Counted from the first letter of the stretch, positions 28,772 through 38,608 are shown. The stretch is DNA of 64,000 nucleotides from Streptococcus mitis NCTC 12261 (GCF_000148585.2 NZ_CP028414.1:487501-551500); one strand, 5' to 3'. Translations and numbers: made by a program. Notes: a model not told the origin generated them from the sequence alone.

Positions 28772-30664
28772 ATGACACGTTATCAAGACGATTTTTATGA
28801 TGCAATCAATGGGGAATGGCAGAAAACAGCTGAAATCCCAGCAGATAAGTCTTAAACTGGAGGTTTTGTTGATTTAGACCAGGAAATTGAAGACCTGATG
28901 CTGGCGACAACAGACAAGTGGTTGGCAGGAGAAGAGGTGCCTGAGGATGCTATCTTGGCAAATTTTGTCAAGTACCATAGTATGGTCAGAGATTTCGATA
29001 AGCGAGAAGCAGATGGAATTGAACCAGTCCTTCCTTTATTGAAGGAATACCAGAATTTAGAAAGTTTTGCGGATTTCGCAAGTAAACTAGCAGCATTTGA
29101 ATTAGCTGGTAAACCAAACTTCCTTCCATTTGGAGTATCACCAGACTTTATGGATGCCAGAATCAACGTTTTATGGGCCAGTGCTCCAAGCACAATCCTG
29201 CCAGATACGACCTACTATTCTGAAGACCATCCTCAGCGAGAGGAACTCTTGACTCTTTGGAAAGAAACTAGCGCAAATCTCCTCAAGGCTTATGATTTCT
29301 CTGATGAAGAAATTGAAGACTTGCTTGAGAAAAGACTAGAATTGGACCGTCGAATCGCGGTAGTAGTGCTCTCTAATGAAGAAAGTTCAGAGTATGCTAA
29401 ACTTTACCATCCATATGATTACGAAGATTTCAAGAAATTTGCGCCTGCCCTACCTTTGGATGACTTCTTCCAAGATGTTCTTGGACAAGCACCAGACAAG
29501 GTTATCGTAGACGAGGAACGTTTCTGGCAAGCAGCAGAGCAATTCTATAGTGAAGAAGCTTGGCCTTTGCTCAAGGCAGGCTTGATCTTAGGTGTAGTCA
29601 ATCTTTCAACGAGCTATTTGACAGATGAGATTCGTATCTTGTCAGGTGCCTACGGACGAGCTCTTTCAGGAGTTCCAGAGGCTCAAGACAAACGCAAGGC
29701 AGCTTACCACTTAGCTCAAGGACCATTCAAACAAGCCCTTGGTCTTTGGTATGCCCACGAAAAATTCTCTCCAGAAGCCAAGGCGGACGTAGAGAAAAAA
29801 GTGGCGACCATGATTGACGTTTATAAGGAACGTTTGGCTAAGAATGACTGGCTGACACCTGAAACACGAGAAAAAGCTATCGTCAAACTCAACGTTATCA
29901 AACCTTATATTGGTTACCCAAAAGAACTGCCAGCTCGCTATAAGGACAAGGTAGTAGACGAATCTGCTAGCCTCTTTGAGAATGCTCTAGCATTTGCGCG
30001 TGTAGAAATTAAGCACAGCTGGAGCAAGTGGAATCAGCCGGTTGACTACAAGGAGTGGGGAATGCCTGCTCATATGGTCAATGCCTACTACAATCCACAA
30101 AAGAACTTGATTGTCTTCCCAGCTGCTATCTTACAGGCACCATTCTATGACTTGCATCAGTCATCTTCTGCCAACTATGGTGGTATTGGTGCGGTTATTG
30201 CCCATGAAATTTCTCACGCCTTTGATACTAATGGTGCTTCCTTTGATGAAAATGGTAGCCTCAAGGACTGGTGGACAGAAAGCGACTATGCAGCCTTTAA
30301 AGAAAAAACACAGAAGGTTATCGACCAGTTTGATGGTCAAGAATCTTACGGTGCAAAAATCAATGGGAAATTAACTGTATCCGAAAACGTTGCGGACCTT
30401 GGAGGAATTGCTGCAGCGCTAGAAGCTGCTAAGAGAGAGCCAGACTTCTCAGCTGAAGAGTTCTTCCATAACTTTGCTCGTATCTGGCGTATGAAAGGGC
30501 GTCCAGAGTTGATGAAACTCATGGCTAGCGTCGACGTACACGCGCCAGCTAAACTTCGTGTCAATGTCCAAGTGCCAAACTTTGATGACTTCTTTACAAC
30601 CTATGATGTCAAAGAAGGGGACGGAATGTGGCGTTCACCAGAAGACCGTGTGATTATTTGGTAA
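28772..30664 (+). pseudogene. pepO: endopeptidase PepO, nonsense mutation at codon 28
   Basis: An M13-family (neprilysin-like) metallopeptidase. ATG 28772 begins MTRYQDDFYDAINGEW, then codon 28 is TAA (28853-28855), where the related protein has Gln in KSQTGG as I recall; a C-to-T change would explain it. The frame continues to a normal C-terminus at 30664. Zinc site HEISH (VIAHEISHAFD) and ENVADLGG are intact, and the full length would be 630 residues. An ATG at 28898 (codon 43) could restart translation to give 588 residues with the catalytic domain, but no good ribosome site precedes it. Divergent from psaB. Confidence 0.85.
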
Positions 30665-30686
30665 TGCAAAAAATCTAGTCATCAGA

Positions 30687-30733
30687 AAAAAGGCATCCAA
30701 TCAGGTGTGAAAACCTTGACTGGATGCCTTTTA
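30687..30733. terminator. terminator between pepO and the metallo-hydrolase
   Basis: AAAAGGCATCCA pairs with TGGATGCCTTTT; inner TCA/TGA extends the stem. Works for pepO and probably the convergent gene. Confidence 0.85.
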
Positions 30734-30792
30734 TAGTGGAAAGACTTGCTGGATAGTGTACTTAAAATGCGATAGACATTGTCATCATTTTA

Positions 30793-31422
30793 CTAGAAAA
30801 AAGGATTAAAGGTCTTTTCATGGGCGATGGTCGTAGCTGGACCATGCCCTGGATAGACATCATAGTTTGGTAGGGTGAAGAGTTGGGTCTGGATACTATG
30901 GAGGAGTTGCTCCGTACTACCAGTTGGAAGGTCGGTTCGTCCAATAGTTTCACGGAATAGGGCATCTCCTGTCAAAACTAGGTGAGCACCAGGAAAGACG
31001 ATAGAAACACCGCCGATAGAGTGCCCTGGTGTTGGCAAGACAGTGAAACGAAATTCCTCCAGTTGATATTCCTTATGAAAGACAAAGGTGTGTTCAGCAG
31101 GTTCTGCGATCACATCTGTCATATCATCATGACGAGGGAGACCAGAGAGGTTATCGATAGGAGTATAGAGCCAGCTAGCTTCGCTCTCTGCGATATAGAC
31201 AGGAGGATTGCCAAAAGTTTCGCGAACTAAGTCCAGACTCATGATATGGTCATAATGGGCGTGGGTAAGGAGAATAGCGCAGATCGGTTTGTTGATGTTC
31301 TCTATTGTCTGACGAATAGCGTCCCAATCGCTACCAGGATCGACAACGATGAGGTGCTTTTCGCCTTCTAGGTAATAGGTGTTTTCATAGGCAACAGGAT
31401 TCACGGTTTTATGGATTTTCAT
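30793..31422 (-). CDS. metallo-beta-lactamase-fold hydrolase
   Basis: A 209-residue glyoxalase-II-like protein. The metal motif is LLTHAHYDHIMSL (HxHxDH, ~residues 53-60), with further ligands in LPTPGHSIGGVS (~134), LTGDALF (~153) and VYPGHGPAT (~196). It probably hydrolyses a thioester such as S-lactoylglutathione or a related small molecule; substrate is not set by sequence. Single gene with a start ATG at 31422. Confidence 0.85.
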   Translation of the reverse strand: MKIHKTVNPVAYENTYYLEGEKHLIVVDPGSDWDAIRQTIENINKPICAILLTHAHYDHIMSLDLVRETFGNPPVYIAESEASWLYTPIDNLSGLPRHDDMTDVIAEPAEHTFVFHKEYQLEEFRFTVLPTPGHSIGGVSIVFPGAHLVLTGDALFRETIGRTDLPTGSTEQLLHSIQTQLFTLPNYDVYPGHGPATTIAHEKTFNPFF

Positions 31423-31523
31423 ATTAGCTCCAATCTCAAAGAATGTACTAAGATAAGTATAGCACAGTTAGGAAGAATAAGCTGAAAAGCGAAATAGTTC
31501 TAGAAAGAAGAAGATGGTTTGGA

Positions 31524-31555
31524 TAAAAAATAAGCCTCGAGTTAGTTCGAGGCTT
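31524..31555 (-). terminator. terminator after the choline-binding amidase
   Basis: AAGCCTCGA and TCGAGGCTT pair around six bases. On the minus strand a run of T follows (31524-31531). Confidence 0.85.
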
Positions 31556-31563
31556 AAACTGTT

Positions 31564-33021
31564 TTAATTACCAGCATAATATTTTTGGATTCCCTTGATA
31601 ATCCCTTCAACTAGTTTATCTTGGTAGTCACTGCTGCGGATTTTTTGGTTTTCTTCTGGATTATCCATATATCCCATCTCCAGCAAAACAGCTGGTTTAG
31701 CTGTTTCACGGAGAACAGCAAAGGTTGCTTGCAAGAGCCCAGCATCCCTAGCTCCAGTTTCAGCTAGCAGTGAAGAATGGATATCAGCTGCGAGACGATT
31801 ACTTTCACTCATCCGTTCAGGATTGTTGTGCCAATCCTTGTTAATCTTGCTAGGGAAACCAGGTTCATCCTTGTAAGAATAGGTCTGGATGCCAAGATTA
31901 ACGGTTGTATTATTCCCTTTTGCATTGAAATGAAGGCTGATGAAAAAGTCAGCATTGGTCTTGTTGACCATACGAGAACGCTCGGTAATAAAATTAACGT
32001 CTATATCACTATCTCGAGAGGTGAGAACGGTATAGCCGAGTCCTTCTAGTCGTTTACGTAGCTTACGATAAACTTGTAGGTTCAATTCTTTTTCAGCTAT
32101 GCCATAGTAATAAGCCCCGCGATCCTTACCACCGTGACCTGGATCAAGAAAGATAGTTTTAGAGTAATGTCCTTTTTGAAAACCTTGTGCTAATTCACGA
32201 ACCCATTTTCCATTCCCTTGGAAGAGCTGGTTTTTACCATCAACTGCATAGGTTCCTGTGACATACACACCATCGTCCTTAAGATAGTACCAAGCTTGAT
32301 AGTCTTGGTCGTAGATCCATTCCTTATGGGCCATGTAGCCACCAGATTTAAGGTAGTAGGAACCAATCCATTGTTTTTGGGCATAGCGTCCGCCAGATTT
32401 TAGGTAAAACCAACTAGAGTAGCTTTGGTCGTAGACCCATTCCCTATCTGCCATAGCACCACTGGATTTGAGGTAGTAATCGCCTTTCCAGACATTGGCC
32501 AACATTCTACCATAGCCATCAAAAGCATACCACTTGCCATTGATTTGGCTCCATTGGTTGGATAAATATTTACCTGAACCATTGATATAGTACCAATTGT
32601 TTCCCATTTGGTACCAGCTGTTTTCAAGCAAGTAGCCATGACTATCAAAGAAATAACCTTCATAGAGGGTATCTGTAAATTTGACCCCAGTTTGACTATA
32701 AAAAGTCCACTTGTTCCCCTCTTTTACCCAGCCAGTTTGTATAGGTTGATTGGGTTTGGTTTCTGTGGAAAGAGAAGGTTTGCTTTCTTGCTCACTTGAA
32801 CTAGCTGTGCTCGACGAAGTTTCTGTACTAGCTTGAGAACTACTAGCAGAAGTATTTGTAGAACTGTTAGTAGAATGACTAGTGGAAGTATTTGTTGAGC
32901 TACTAGTTGAACTAGTCATAGGGTTAGTAGCGGAATGACTAGTATCATCAGCCAAAACGACTTGGTTTGTTAGTCCAAGAAAAGCCAAGGCTAAAAGTGT
33001 CAGTCTTTTGTGTGATTTCAT
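31564..33021 (-). CDS. choline-binding N-acetylmuramoyl-L-alanine amidase (Amidase_3)
   Basis: A 485-residue secreted protein. Signal peptide ~1-24 (cleavage after VVLA), a Ser/Thr-rich linker ~27-95, about eight choline-binding repeats at ~97-275 (GWVKEGNKWTFYSQTG and similar Trp/Tyr/Gly-rich units), then an Amidase_3 domain at ~287-485. Zinc and catalytic residues are visible: H296 in DPGHGG, E310 in AEKELNL, H364 in SLHFN, E448 in LLEMGYMDNPEE. It should bind choline-decorated teichoic acid and cut the glycan-peptide bond. LytA, the classic pneumococcal amidase, has a different (Amidase_2) domain placed before its repeats. It stands alone between a hydrolase and relA. Confidence 0.88.
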   Translation of the reverse strand: MKSHKRLTLLALAFLGLTNQVVLADDTSHSATNPMTSSTSSSTNTSTSHSTNSSTNTSASSSQASTETSSSTASSSEQESKPSLSTETKPNQPIQTGWVKEGNKWTFYSQTGVKFTDTLYEGYFFDSHGYLLENSWYQMGNNWYYINGSGKYLSNQWSQINGKWYAFDGYGRMLANVWKGDYYLKSSGAMADREWVYDQSYSSWFYLKSGGRYAQKQWIGSYYLKSGGYMAHKEWIYDQDYQAWYYLKDDGVYVTGTYAVDGKNQLFQGNGKWVRELAQGFQKGHYSKTIFLDPGHGGKDRGAYYYGIAEKELNLQVYRKLRKRLEGLGYTVLTSRDSDIDVNFITERSRMVNKTNADFFISLHFNAKGNNTTVNLGIQTYSYKDEPGFPSKINKDWHNNPERMSESNRLAADIHSSLLAETGARDAGLLQATFAVLRETAKPAVLLEMGYMDNPEENQKIRSSDYQDKLVEGIIKGIQKYYAGN

Positions 33022-33347
33022 GTTGTTTGCCTTTCTAGAAAAATGAAAATTCAGTAATCATCGTAAAAAAACTGTTTATATTACCATTATACACTAAAAA
33101 TGTTAGAAAATTACCAAAATATCAAACCTTTTCTTATTTAAACAGAAGAAAAGATTTTTATTTCACTAACTTTTAGCGTAGACTATATTTCAAAAAAGTT
33201 AGATGAAAATCAGATAATTTTATTTTTTAAGTTTGAATCTTATTCTATCATCCATCCCAACAAATTGAATAGCTTCAGAATCCTCTTTTTCTAGTTTTCA
33301 TATTCTTAAAAAAGTGATAAAATGGTAGGAAGAATTGGAGAGTAGAG
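33022..33347. other. 326-base A/T-rich intergenic region
   Basis: It holds the divergent start regions of the amidase and relA. On the minus strand GTGTATAATGG near 33093 is a possible -10 for the amidase. A TAAAAT near 33317 could serve relA. No gene or repeat is seen. Confidence 0.4.
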
Positions 33348-35571
33348 ATGCCAAAAGAAGTGAATTTAACAGGCGATGAAGTTGTCGCTTTAACACAGAA
33401 ATATTTATCGGGAAGAAGATGTGGCTTTTGTCCATAAGGCCTTGGTTTACGCCGTTGAATGCCACAGTGGCCAGTATCGCAAATCAGGCGAGCCTTATAT
33501 CATTCACCCTATCCAAGTGGCAGGTATTTTAGCCAAACTCAAGTTGGATGCTGTAACAGTAGCTTGTGGTTTCTTGCATGATGTGGTGGAAGATACTGAT
33601 GCGACCTTGGACGATTTGGAAAGAGAGTTTGGTCCTGATGTGCGCGTGATTGTCGATGGAGTTACCAAGCTCGGTAAGGTCAAGTACAAGTCTCACGAAG
33701 AGCAGTTGGCTGAAAATCATCGCAAGATGCTCATGGCCATGTCTGAGGACATCCGTGTTATCTTGGTCAAACTGTCTGACCGCTTGCACAATATGCGGAC
33801 CCTGAAACACCTTCGAAAAGACAAGCAGGAGCGCATTTCCAAAGAAACCATGGAAATCTATGCACCACTTGCTCACCGTTTGGGGATTTCTAGCGTTAAA
33901 TGGGAATTGGAAGACCTGTCTTTCCGTTATCTCAACCCAACGGAGTTTTACAAGATTACCCATATGATGAAGGAAAAGCGCAGAGAGCGTGAAGCCTTGG
34001 TGGATGAGGTAGTCACAAAATTAGAGGAATATACGACAGATCGTCACTTAAAAGGGAAGATTTATGGTCGTCCCAAGCATATTTACTCGATTTTCCGCAA
34101 AATGCAGGATAAGAGAAAACGTTTTGAGGAAATCTATGACCTGATTGCTATTCGTTGTATTTTAGATACCCAAAGTGATGTTTATGCCATGCTTGGTTAT
34201 GTGCATGAACTTTGGAAACCAATGCCAGGTCGTTTCAAAGACTATATCGCTAACCGCAAGGCCAATGGTTATCAGTCTATCCATACGACTGTCTATGGGC
34301 CAAAAGGGCCGATTGAATTCCAGATTCGGACCAAGGAAATGCACGAGGTGGCTGAGTACGGGGTTGCGGCTCACTGGGCTTATAAGAAGGGCATCAAGGG
34401 GCAGGTTAACAGCAAGGAATCAGCTATTGGGATGAACTGGATCAAGGAGATGATGGAGCTCCAAGACCAGGCTGATGATGCCAAGGAATTTGTCGATTCA
34501 GTTAAGGAAAACTATCTGGCTGAGGAGATTTATGTCTTTACCCCAGATGGAGCTGTCCGTTCCCTTCCAAAAGATTCAGGACCGATTGACTTTGCCTACG
34601 AAATCCATACAAAAGTCGGTGAAAAAGCGACGGGTGCCAAGGTCAATGGCCGTATGGTTCCTCTGACAACTAAGCTCAAGACAGGGGATCAGGTTGAAAT
34701 TGTCACCAACCCGAACTCCTTTGGACCTAGCCGTGACTGGCTCAATATGGTCAAGACCAGCAAGGCCCGCAACAAGATCCGTCAGTTCTTTAAAAATCAA
34801 GATAAGGAATTGTCTGTCAACAAGGGTCGTGAAATGCTGATGGCTCAGTTCCAAGAAAATGGCTATATGGCCAATAAATTCATGGACAAGCGTCATATGG
34901 ACCAAGTTCTGCAAAAGACCAGCTACAAGACAGAAGAATCCCTCTTTGCAGCCATTGGTTTTGGAGAAATCGGTGCTATTACTGTCTTTAACCGTCTGAC
35001 TGAAAAGGAACGCCGTGAAGAAGAACGTGCCAAGGCCAAGGCGGAAGCAGAAGAGCTTGTCAAAGGTGGCGAGATCAAGGTTGAGAACAAAGAAACCCTC
35101 AAGGTTAAGCATGAGGGTGGAGTGGTCATTGAAGGTGCCTCAGGTCTCCTAGTGCGGATTGCCAAGTGTTGTAATCCTGTTCCTGGCGATGATATTGTCG
35201 GCTACATTACCAAGGGTCGTGGTGTGGCTATTCACCGTGTGGACTGTATGAACCTGCGTGCCCAAGAAAACTACGAGCAACGTCTCCTTGATGTGGAGTG
35301 GGAAGACCAGTATTCAAACTCAAATAAGGAGTATATGGCTCATATCGATATCTATGGTCTCAACCGTACAGGACTGTTGAACGATGTACTGCAAGTTCTT
35401 TCAAACACAACCAAGAATATCTCAACTGTTAACGCTCAACCAACCAAGGATATGAAGTTTGCTAATATCCATGTATCCTTTGGCATTGCCAACCTCTCGA
35501 CGCTGACTTCGGTCGTGGATAAGATTAAGAGTGTGCCAGAAGTTTACTCTGTCAAACGGACTAACGGTTAA
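33348..35571 (+). pseudogene. relA: (p)ppGpp synthetase/hydrolase, frameshifted near the N-terminus
   Basis: A RelA/SpoT bifunctional enzyme (Rel) for the stringent response. ATG 33348, with GGAGAG upstream, starts MPKEVNLTGDEVVALTQKYLS. An extra G in GGG (33410-33412) shifts the frame, and it stops at 33435 after 29 codons. Removing one G rejoins YLSEEDVAFVHKAL. The rest is complete: HD hydrolase (HPIQVAGIL, FLHDVVEDTD), synthetase (GRPKHIYSI, YQSIHTTVYGP), TGS (VYVFTPDGAVRSLP), zinc-finger/CC domain (AKCCNPVPGDDIVGYI) and ACT. A GTG at 33421 could restart translation to give 716 residues with all motifs, but has no obvious ribosome site. dtd follows after 29 bases. Confidence 0.85.
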
Positions 35572-35600
35572 TTGCCCTAGCTCTTACTAGAAAGGCTATT

Positions 35601-36044
35601 ATGAAAATCATTATCCAACGGGTTAAAAAAGCCCAAGTGAGTATCGAAGGTCAGGTTCAGGGGAAAATCAATCAGGGACTCTTATTGCTGGTTGGTGTTG
35701 GACCAGAGGACCAAGAGGAAGATTTGGACTATGCTGTGAGAAAACTGGTCAATATGCGGATTTTTTCAGACGCAGAAGGCAAGATGAACCTGTCTGTCAA
35801 AGATATTGAAGGAGAAATCCTCTCTATTTCTCAGTTTACCCTCTTTGCGGATACTAAGAAAGGAAATCGTCCAGCCTTTACAGGCGCAGCCAAGCCTGAT
35901 ATGGCATCAGACTTCTATGATGCTTTCAATCAAAAATTAGCGCAAGAAGTACCCGTTCAGACAGGGATCTTTGGAGCGGATATGCAGGTTGAGCTGGTCA
36001 ATGACGGACCAGTCACCATTATCCTTGATACTAAAAATAGATAA
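35601..36044 (+). CDS. dtd: D-aminoacyl-tRNA deacylase
   Basis: A 147-residue enzyme that removes D-amino acids (and Gly) mischarged on tRNA. Family motifs [19 protein letters not shown] and, near the C-terminus, the NDGPVTI-type segment are present. The frame begins [17 protein letters not shown], the usual DTD start. It lies 29 bases after relA, as in other streptococci, with the ribosome site GAAAGG. Confidence 0.95.
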   Translation: MKIIIQRVKKAQVSIEGQVQGKINQGLLLLVGVGPEDQEEDLDYAVRKLVNMRIFSDAEGKMNLSVKDIEGEILSISQFTLFADTKKGNRPAFTGAAKPDMASDFYDAFNQKLAQEVPVQTGIFGADMQVELVNDGPVTIILDTKNR

Positions 36045-36049
36045 GAAAG

Positions 36050-36075
36050 ACCAAGCCCAGCTGGCTTGGTTTTTC
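36050..36075 (+). terminator. terminator after dtd
   Basis: ACCAAGCC pairs with GGCTTGGT across five bases, followed by TTTTC. Confidence 0.85.
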
Positions 36076-36082
36076 TTATCTA

Positions 36083-36496
36083 TCATAAAATATTCCAAAA
36101 TGAAATCGGTTCTTGATAGGCCTTGGGGAAATCTTGTTTCAGGCTTTGGCAGATGCGATAGGAAGGGACGAGATGTCCTAGGATGAGGAGAGTTCCCTGA
36201 AGGAAAAGTGGGATACCCCTTACAATCAGCAAGGAGAGAATGATCAGGCTATCCCATAGGAGGATTTGTAAGGCAAAACGCCAGAATCTCGGTCTAATCT
36301 GGGAATAAAGGTGACTAAAGTGGTCACAAAGTTGGTTGGAAAGATAGGTCAATAGCACAGGATGAAAGAAAATGAGCCAACCGCTATAAATCAAAATCCA
36401 ATCCCAAGTAAGTCCCTCTTTAAATGTCAAGAATGCCAGCATGATTCCATCAATGACAAGGAGTTGAATGGTTTTGATGAAGATGATTTTTTTCAT
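36083..36496 (-). CDS. small membrane protein (paralogue B)
   Basis: A 137-residue protein with four predicted membrane segments (IKTIQLLVIDGIMLAFLTF, WILIYSGWLIFFHPVLLTYL, ALQILLWDSLIILSLLI, LQGTLLILGHLVPSY). It is the second gene of a pair; the upstream gene encodes a protein of the same length and layout, ending SLWECL where this ends SFWNIL. I do not recognise the family. Ribosome site AAAGGAGG precedes the ATG. Confidence 0.7.
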   Translation of the reverse strand: MKKIIFIKTIQLLVIDGIMLAFLTFKEGLTWDWILIYSGWLIFFHPVLLTYLSNQLCDHFSHLYSQIRPRFWRFALQILLWDSLIILSLLIVRGIPLFLQGTLLILGHLVPSYRICQSLKQDFPKAYQEPISFWNIL

Positions 36497-36514
36497 GCTA
36501 AAACCTCCTTTTCC

Positions 36515-36928
36515 TTATAGACACTCCCATAAAGAGATGTGTTTGTCGTAAAAATCTGGATAGTTTTCTCTTAGGTGGTCAGCTGTCATATAATAAAAAG
36601 TAGAATGGCAAGCAGTGATGATTGGCATAAGAGATGAAAAACGATGAGAACTAACGAAGGCTAAAAGGACAAAAAATAGAAAGTCGCTGATGAGCACCCC
36701 TAAATAGTAGAAGCGAATCTTTTTATTGATTTGAGGATAAATCTCAGCGAATTGATGTTTGAGTCGGACAACCAAGCGAAATAACAGGAGTCCTTGAGTA
36801 AGGAGGAAAATAAAACCAGATAGCAAGAGCCACTCCAAAGATGTCTCGGGTCTTTTGTTAAAAAATGCGAATAGTAGCAAATCGATAACTGCAATTGCTG
36901 TAAAATGGATTCTAAAGAGATTTTTCAT
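36515..36928 (-). CDS. small membrane protein (paralogue A)
   Basis: A 137-residue protein with four membrane segments and a Lys/Arg-rich central loop (RLVVRLKHQFAEIYPQINKKIRF). It shares length, the Q(L/F)..HLY/EIY.QI motif and the C-terminal pattern with the gene 18 bases downstream, so the two look like an old tandem duplication. Function unknown. Confidence 0.7.
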   Translation of the reverse strand: MKNLFRIHFTAIAVIDLLLFAFFNKRPETSLEWLLLSGFIFLLTQGLLLFRLVVRLKHQFAEIYPQINKKIRFYYLGVLISDFLFFVLLAFVSSHRFSSLMPIITACHSTFYYMTADHLRENYPDFYDKHISLWECL

Positions 36929-37057
36929 AAGATGACCTCCCTCTTTTATCTAACTTCATTCTACTCCAAAAGAATGGGAGTTACAAGTAAAATGATAAAA
37001 ATAGCAGAAGGGAGATTCTCTTAAGTCGACTTGTTTTTTTATTTAAGTTTTCTTCTA

Positions 37058-37765
37058 TTATCTTACTTCTTCATCATTCCAGACAAATAAAGCTCCGATT
37101 GCATTGAGGATATAAAAGATGTATTTTCCGATATTGGCAAAATTTCCTTGAATACCAGCTTTTGTCAGCTGAACGAAATTGTAAATCAACCAAAAGCCCC
37201 ACTGAGTTGTTAGTTTCAATGCGTTAAAAGCATTGGCAATGAGGGACAGTGCAAAGGCAATAGTTGTTACGTAGGCAAGGAGATTCATCTTTCCTCCATA
37301 GCCGATATAGTTGGTCACAAAGGCAAAGAGGAAGGCGATGATGGAAATGATGATGGCCGCCAATTTTAGCTGTTTTTGGCTCATTTGGTTGGGTCTGCCT
37401 TCTTGCGAAGCTTCCCATTTCTTAATAGCAAAGGTATAAATGAGGAAGGTGACGGGATAGGTGATGATGGCCGCCTTATTTCCAAGGATATAATCAATAG
37501 CACCGGACAAAATGGTATTAACAATACCAAAGTAATTTCCCCATTTGCTTAATTTCCCCGTGAAACGAGTGGACAACATGGAAATCCCAACGTTGGTTAC
37601 GGAAATCAATCCAAAGGGTACAAGAGCTGTCCATGGTCCCCAGTCTACGAATTTATCGAGGCGGGAGTTGAGGTAACCAGATGCAATCGCAATCCCAACG
37701 ACTAAAGCAACCCCGAAGAGGTCAAACCATTTAGATGTAGCAAAAATTTTTAGTGATTTTTTCAT
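37058..37765 (-). CDS. pnuC: PnuC-type nicotinamide riboside transporter
   Basis: A 235-residue membrane protein with about seven helices. The family-typical segments WGFWLIYNFVQLTKAGIQGN and NIGKYIFYILNAIGALFVW near the C-terminus are those of PnuC facilitators, which import the NAD precursor nicotinamide riboside. Residues needed for trapping by a NadR kinase are not in this window. Single minus-strand gene. Confidence 0.8.
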   Translation of the reverse strand: MKKSLKIFATSKWFDLFGVALVVGIAIASGYLNSRLDKFVDWGPWTALVPFGLISVTNVGISMLSTRFTGKLSKWGNYFGIVNTILSGAIDYILGNKAAIITYPVTFLIYTFAIKKWEASQEGRPNQMSQKQLKLAAIIISIIAFLFAFVTNYIGYGGKMNLLAYVTTIAFALSLIANAFNALKLTTQWGFWLIYNFVQLTKAGIQGNFANIGKYIFYILNAIGALFVWNDEEVR

Positions 37766-37831
37766 AGTTTAAACTATCTTTCTTTTTTTTTACAAATATT
37801 CTACAATTAAATGAAAGCAAAATCAAATGAT

Positions 37832-37866
37832 AGAAATAAAACCCTGAAAATAAAACTTTCAGGGTT
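37832..37866 (-). terminator. terminator after psaR
   Basis: AACCCTGAAA pairs with TTTCAGGGTT. On the minus strand TTTTATTT follows. Confidence 0.8.
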
Positions 37867-37885
37867 GGTTGGGGGACTTGAGAAA

Positions 37886-38536
37886 TTAGTTGATTTTCTC
37901 GACATAGAGTTGTTTTGCAATGTCCATATTCACTTGTAAATCCTCGTCTTTACTAAGGATAGTAAAGGTGTTACTGAAGCCATCAAACTGCTTGACTTGG
38001 AGCGGATCACCGATGCGAAGTGAGTGCTTATCCAGATAATGGAGAATGTCAAAACTATCGTGCACCCGAGTCAGGCGGTAGGCGCCAGCTTCCTTGATAT
38101 CAGCTAGTGGCAGGTTATTGATTTCAACTAAGAGTTCTCCCTTGACAGGAATAGTTCCTCCATGAGGACAGGTCTTGGGAAATCCTAGCAATTTATCCAG
38201 TCTTTCCACGAACAGGTCAGAGACAGTATGTTCCAAGACCTCAGCTTCCTCGTGAATCTGGTCACTTGTATAGTCTAAATGATGGACTAGAAAAACTTCA
38301 ATCAAGCGATGCTTACGATAGAGCTCAGAGACCAATTTGAGGCCGAGGTCAGTCAGTAGATAGCCACATTCCTTGTCCTTAAGGATGAGGTTTTCGCTCT
38401 TCATCCGTTTAATCATTTCAGTTACGGCAGGGGGAGAGACTTGCATGCGAGCCGCAATTTCCTTGTTGGTGATTTTATGCAAATCTATGCCAATTTCATA
38501 AATACATTTTAGATAGTCTTCTTTATTCGGGGTCAT
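37886..38536 (-). CDS. psaR: DtxR/MntR-family metalloregulator PsaR
   Basis: A 216-residue Mn-responsive repressor. The N-terminal winged helix (TNKEIAARMQVSPPAVTEMIKRM, ~residues 22-44) is followed by the dimerisation and metal domain (LIEVFLVHHL, EEAEVLEHTVSD with His/Glu ligands, FPKTCPHG) and an SH3-like/FeoA domain after ~145. In pneumococcus PsaR represses psaBCA (and other Mn genes) when Mn is ample. The psa operon is about 10 kb upstream here. Confidence 0.93.
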   Translation of the reverse strand: MTPNKEDYLKCIYEIGIDLHKITNKEIAARMQVSPPAVTEMIKRMKSENLILKDKECGYLLTDLGLKLVSELYRKHRLIEVFLVHHLDYTSDQIHEEAEVLEHTVSDLFVERLDKLLGFPKTCPHGGTIPVKGELLVEINNLPLADIKEAGAYRLTRVHDSFDILHYLDKHSLRIGDPLQVKQFDGFSNTFTILSKDEDLQVNMDIAKQLYVEKIN

Positions 38537-38579
38537 TCGCTTCCTCTTGTCTAATATCTATATCTAGTATATCAAAAAA

Positions 38580-38597
38580 AGCTAGATTTCTCTAGCT
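38580..38597. other. hairpin in the psaR-phosphoesterase divergent region
   Basis: AGCTAGA pairs with TCTAGCT around four bases; on the minus strand seven T follow. It lies near the likely psaR promoter (minus-strand TATACT at 38566-38571), so it may be an operator or a terminator of a short minus-strand transcript. Confidence 0.5.
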
Positions 38598-38608
38598 GTG
38601 ACTTTTTA

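Noticed and set aside
31564..33021. Calling the choline-binding amidase LytA
   Set aside because: LytA has an Amidase_2 domain before its repeats and no signal peptide; this protein has the opposite order, Amidase_3 and a signal peptide.
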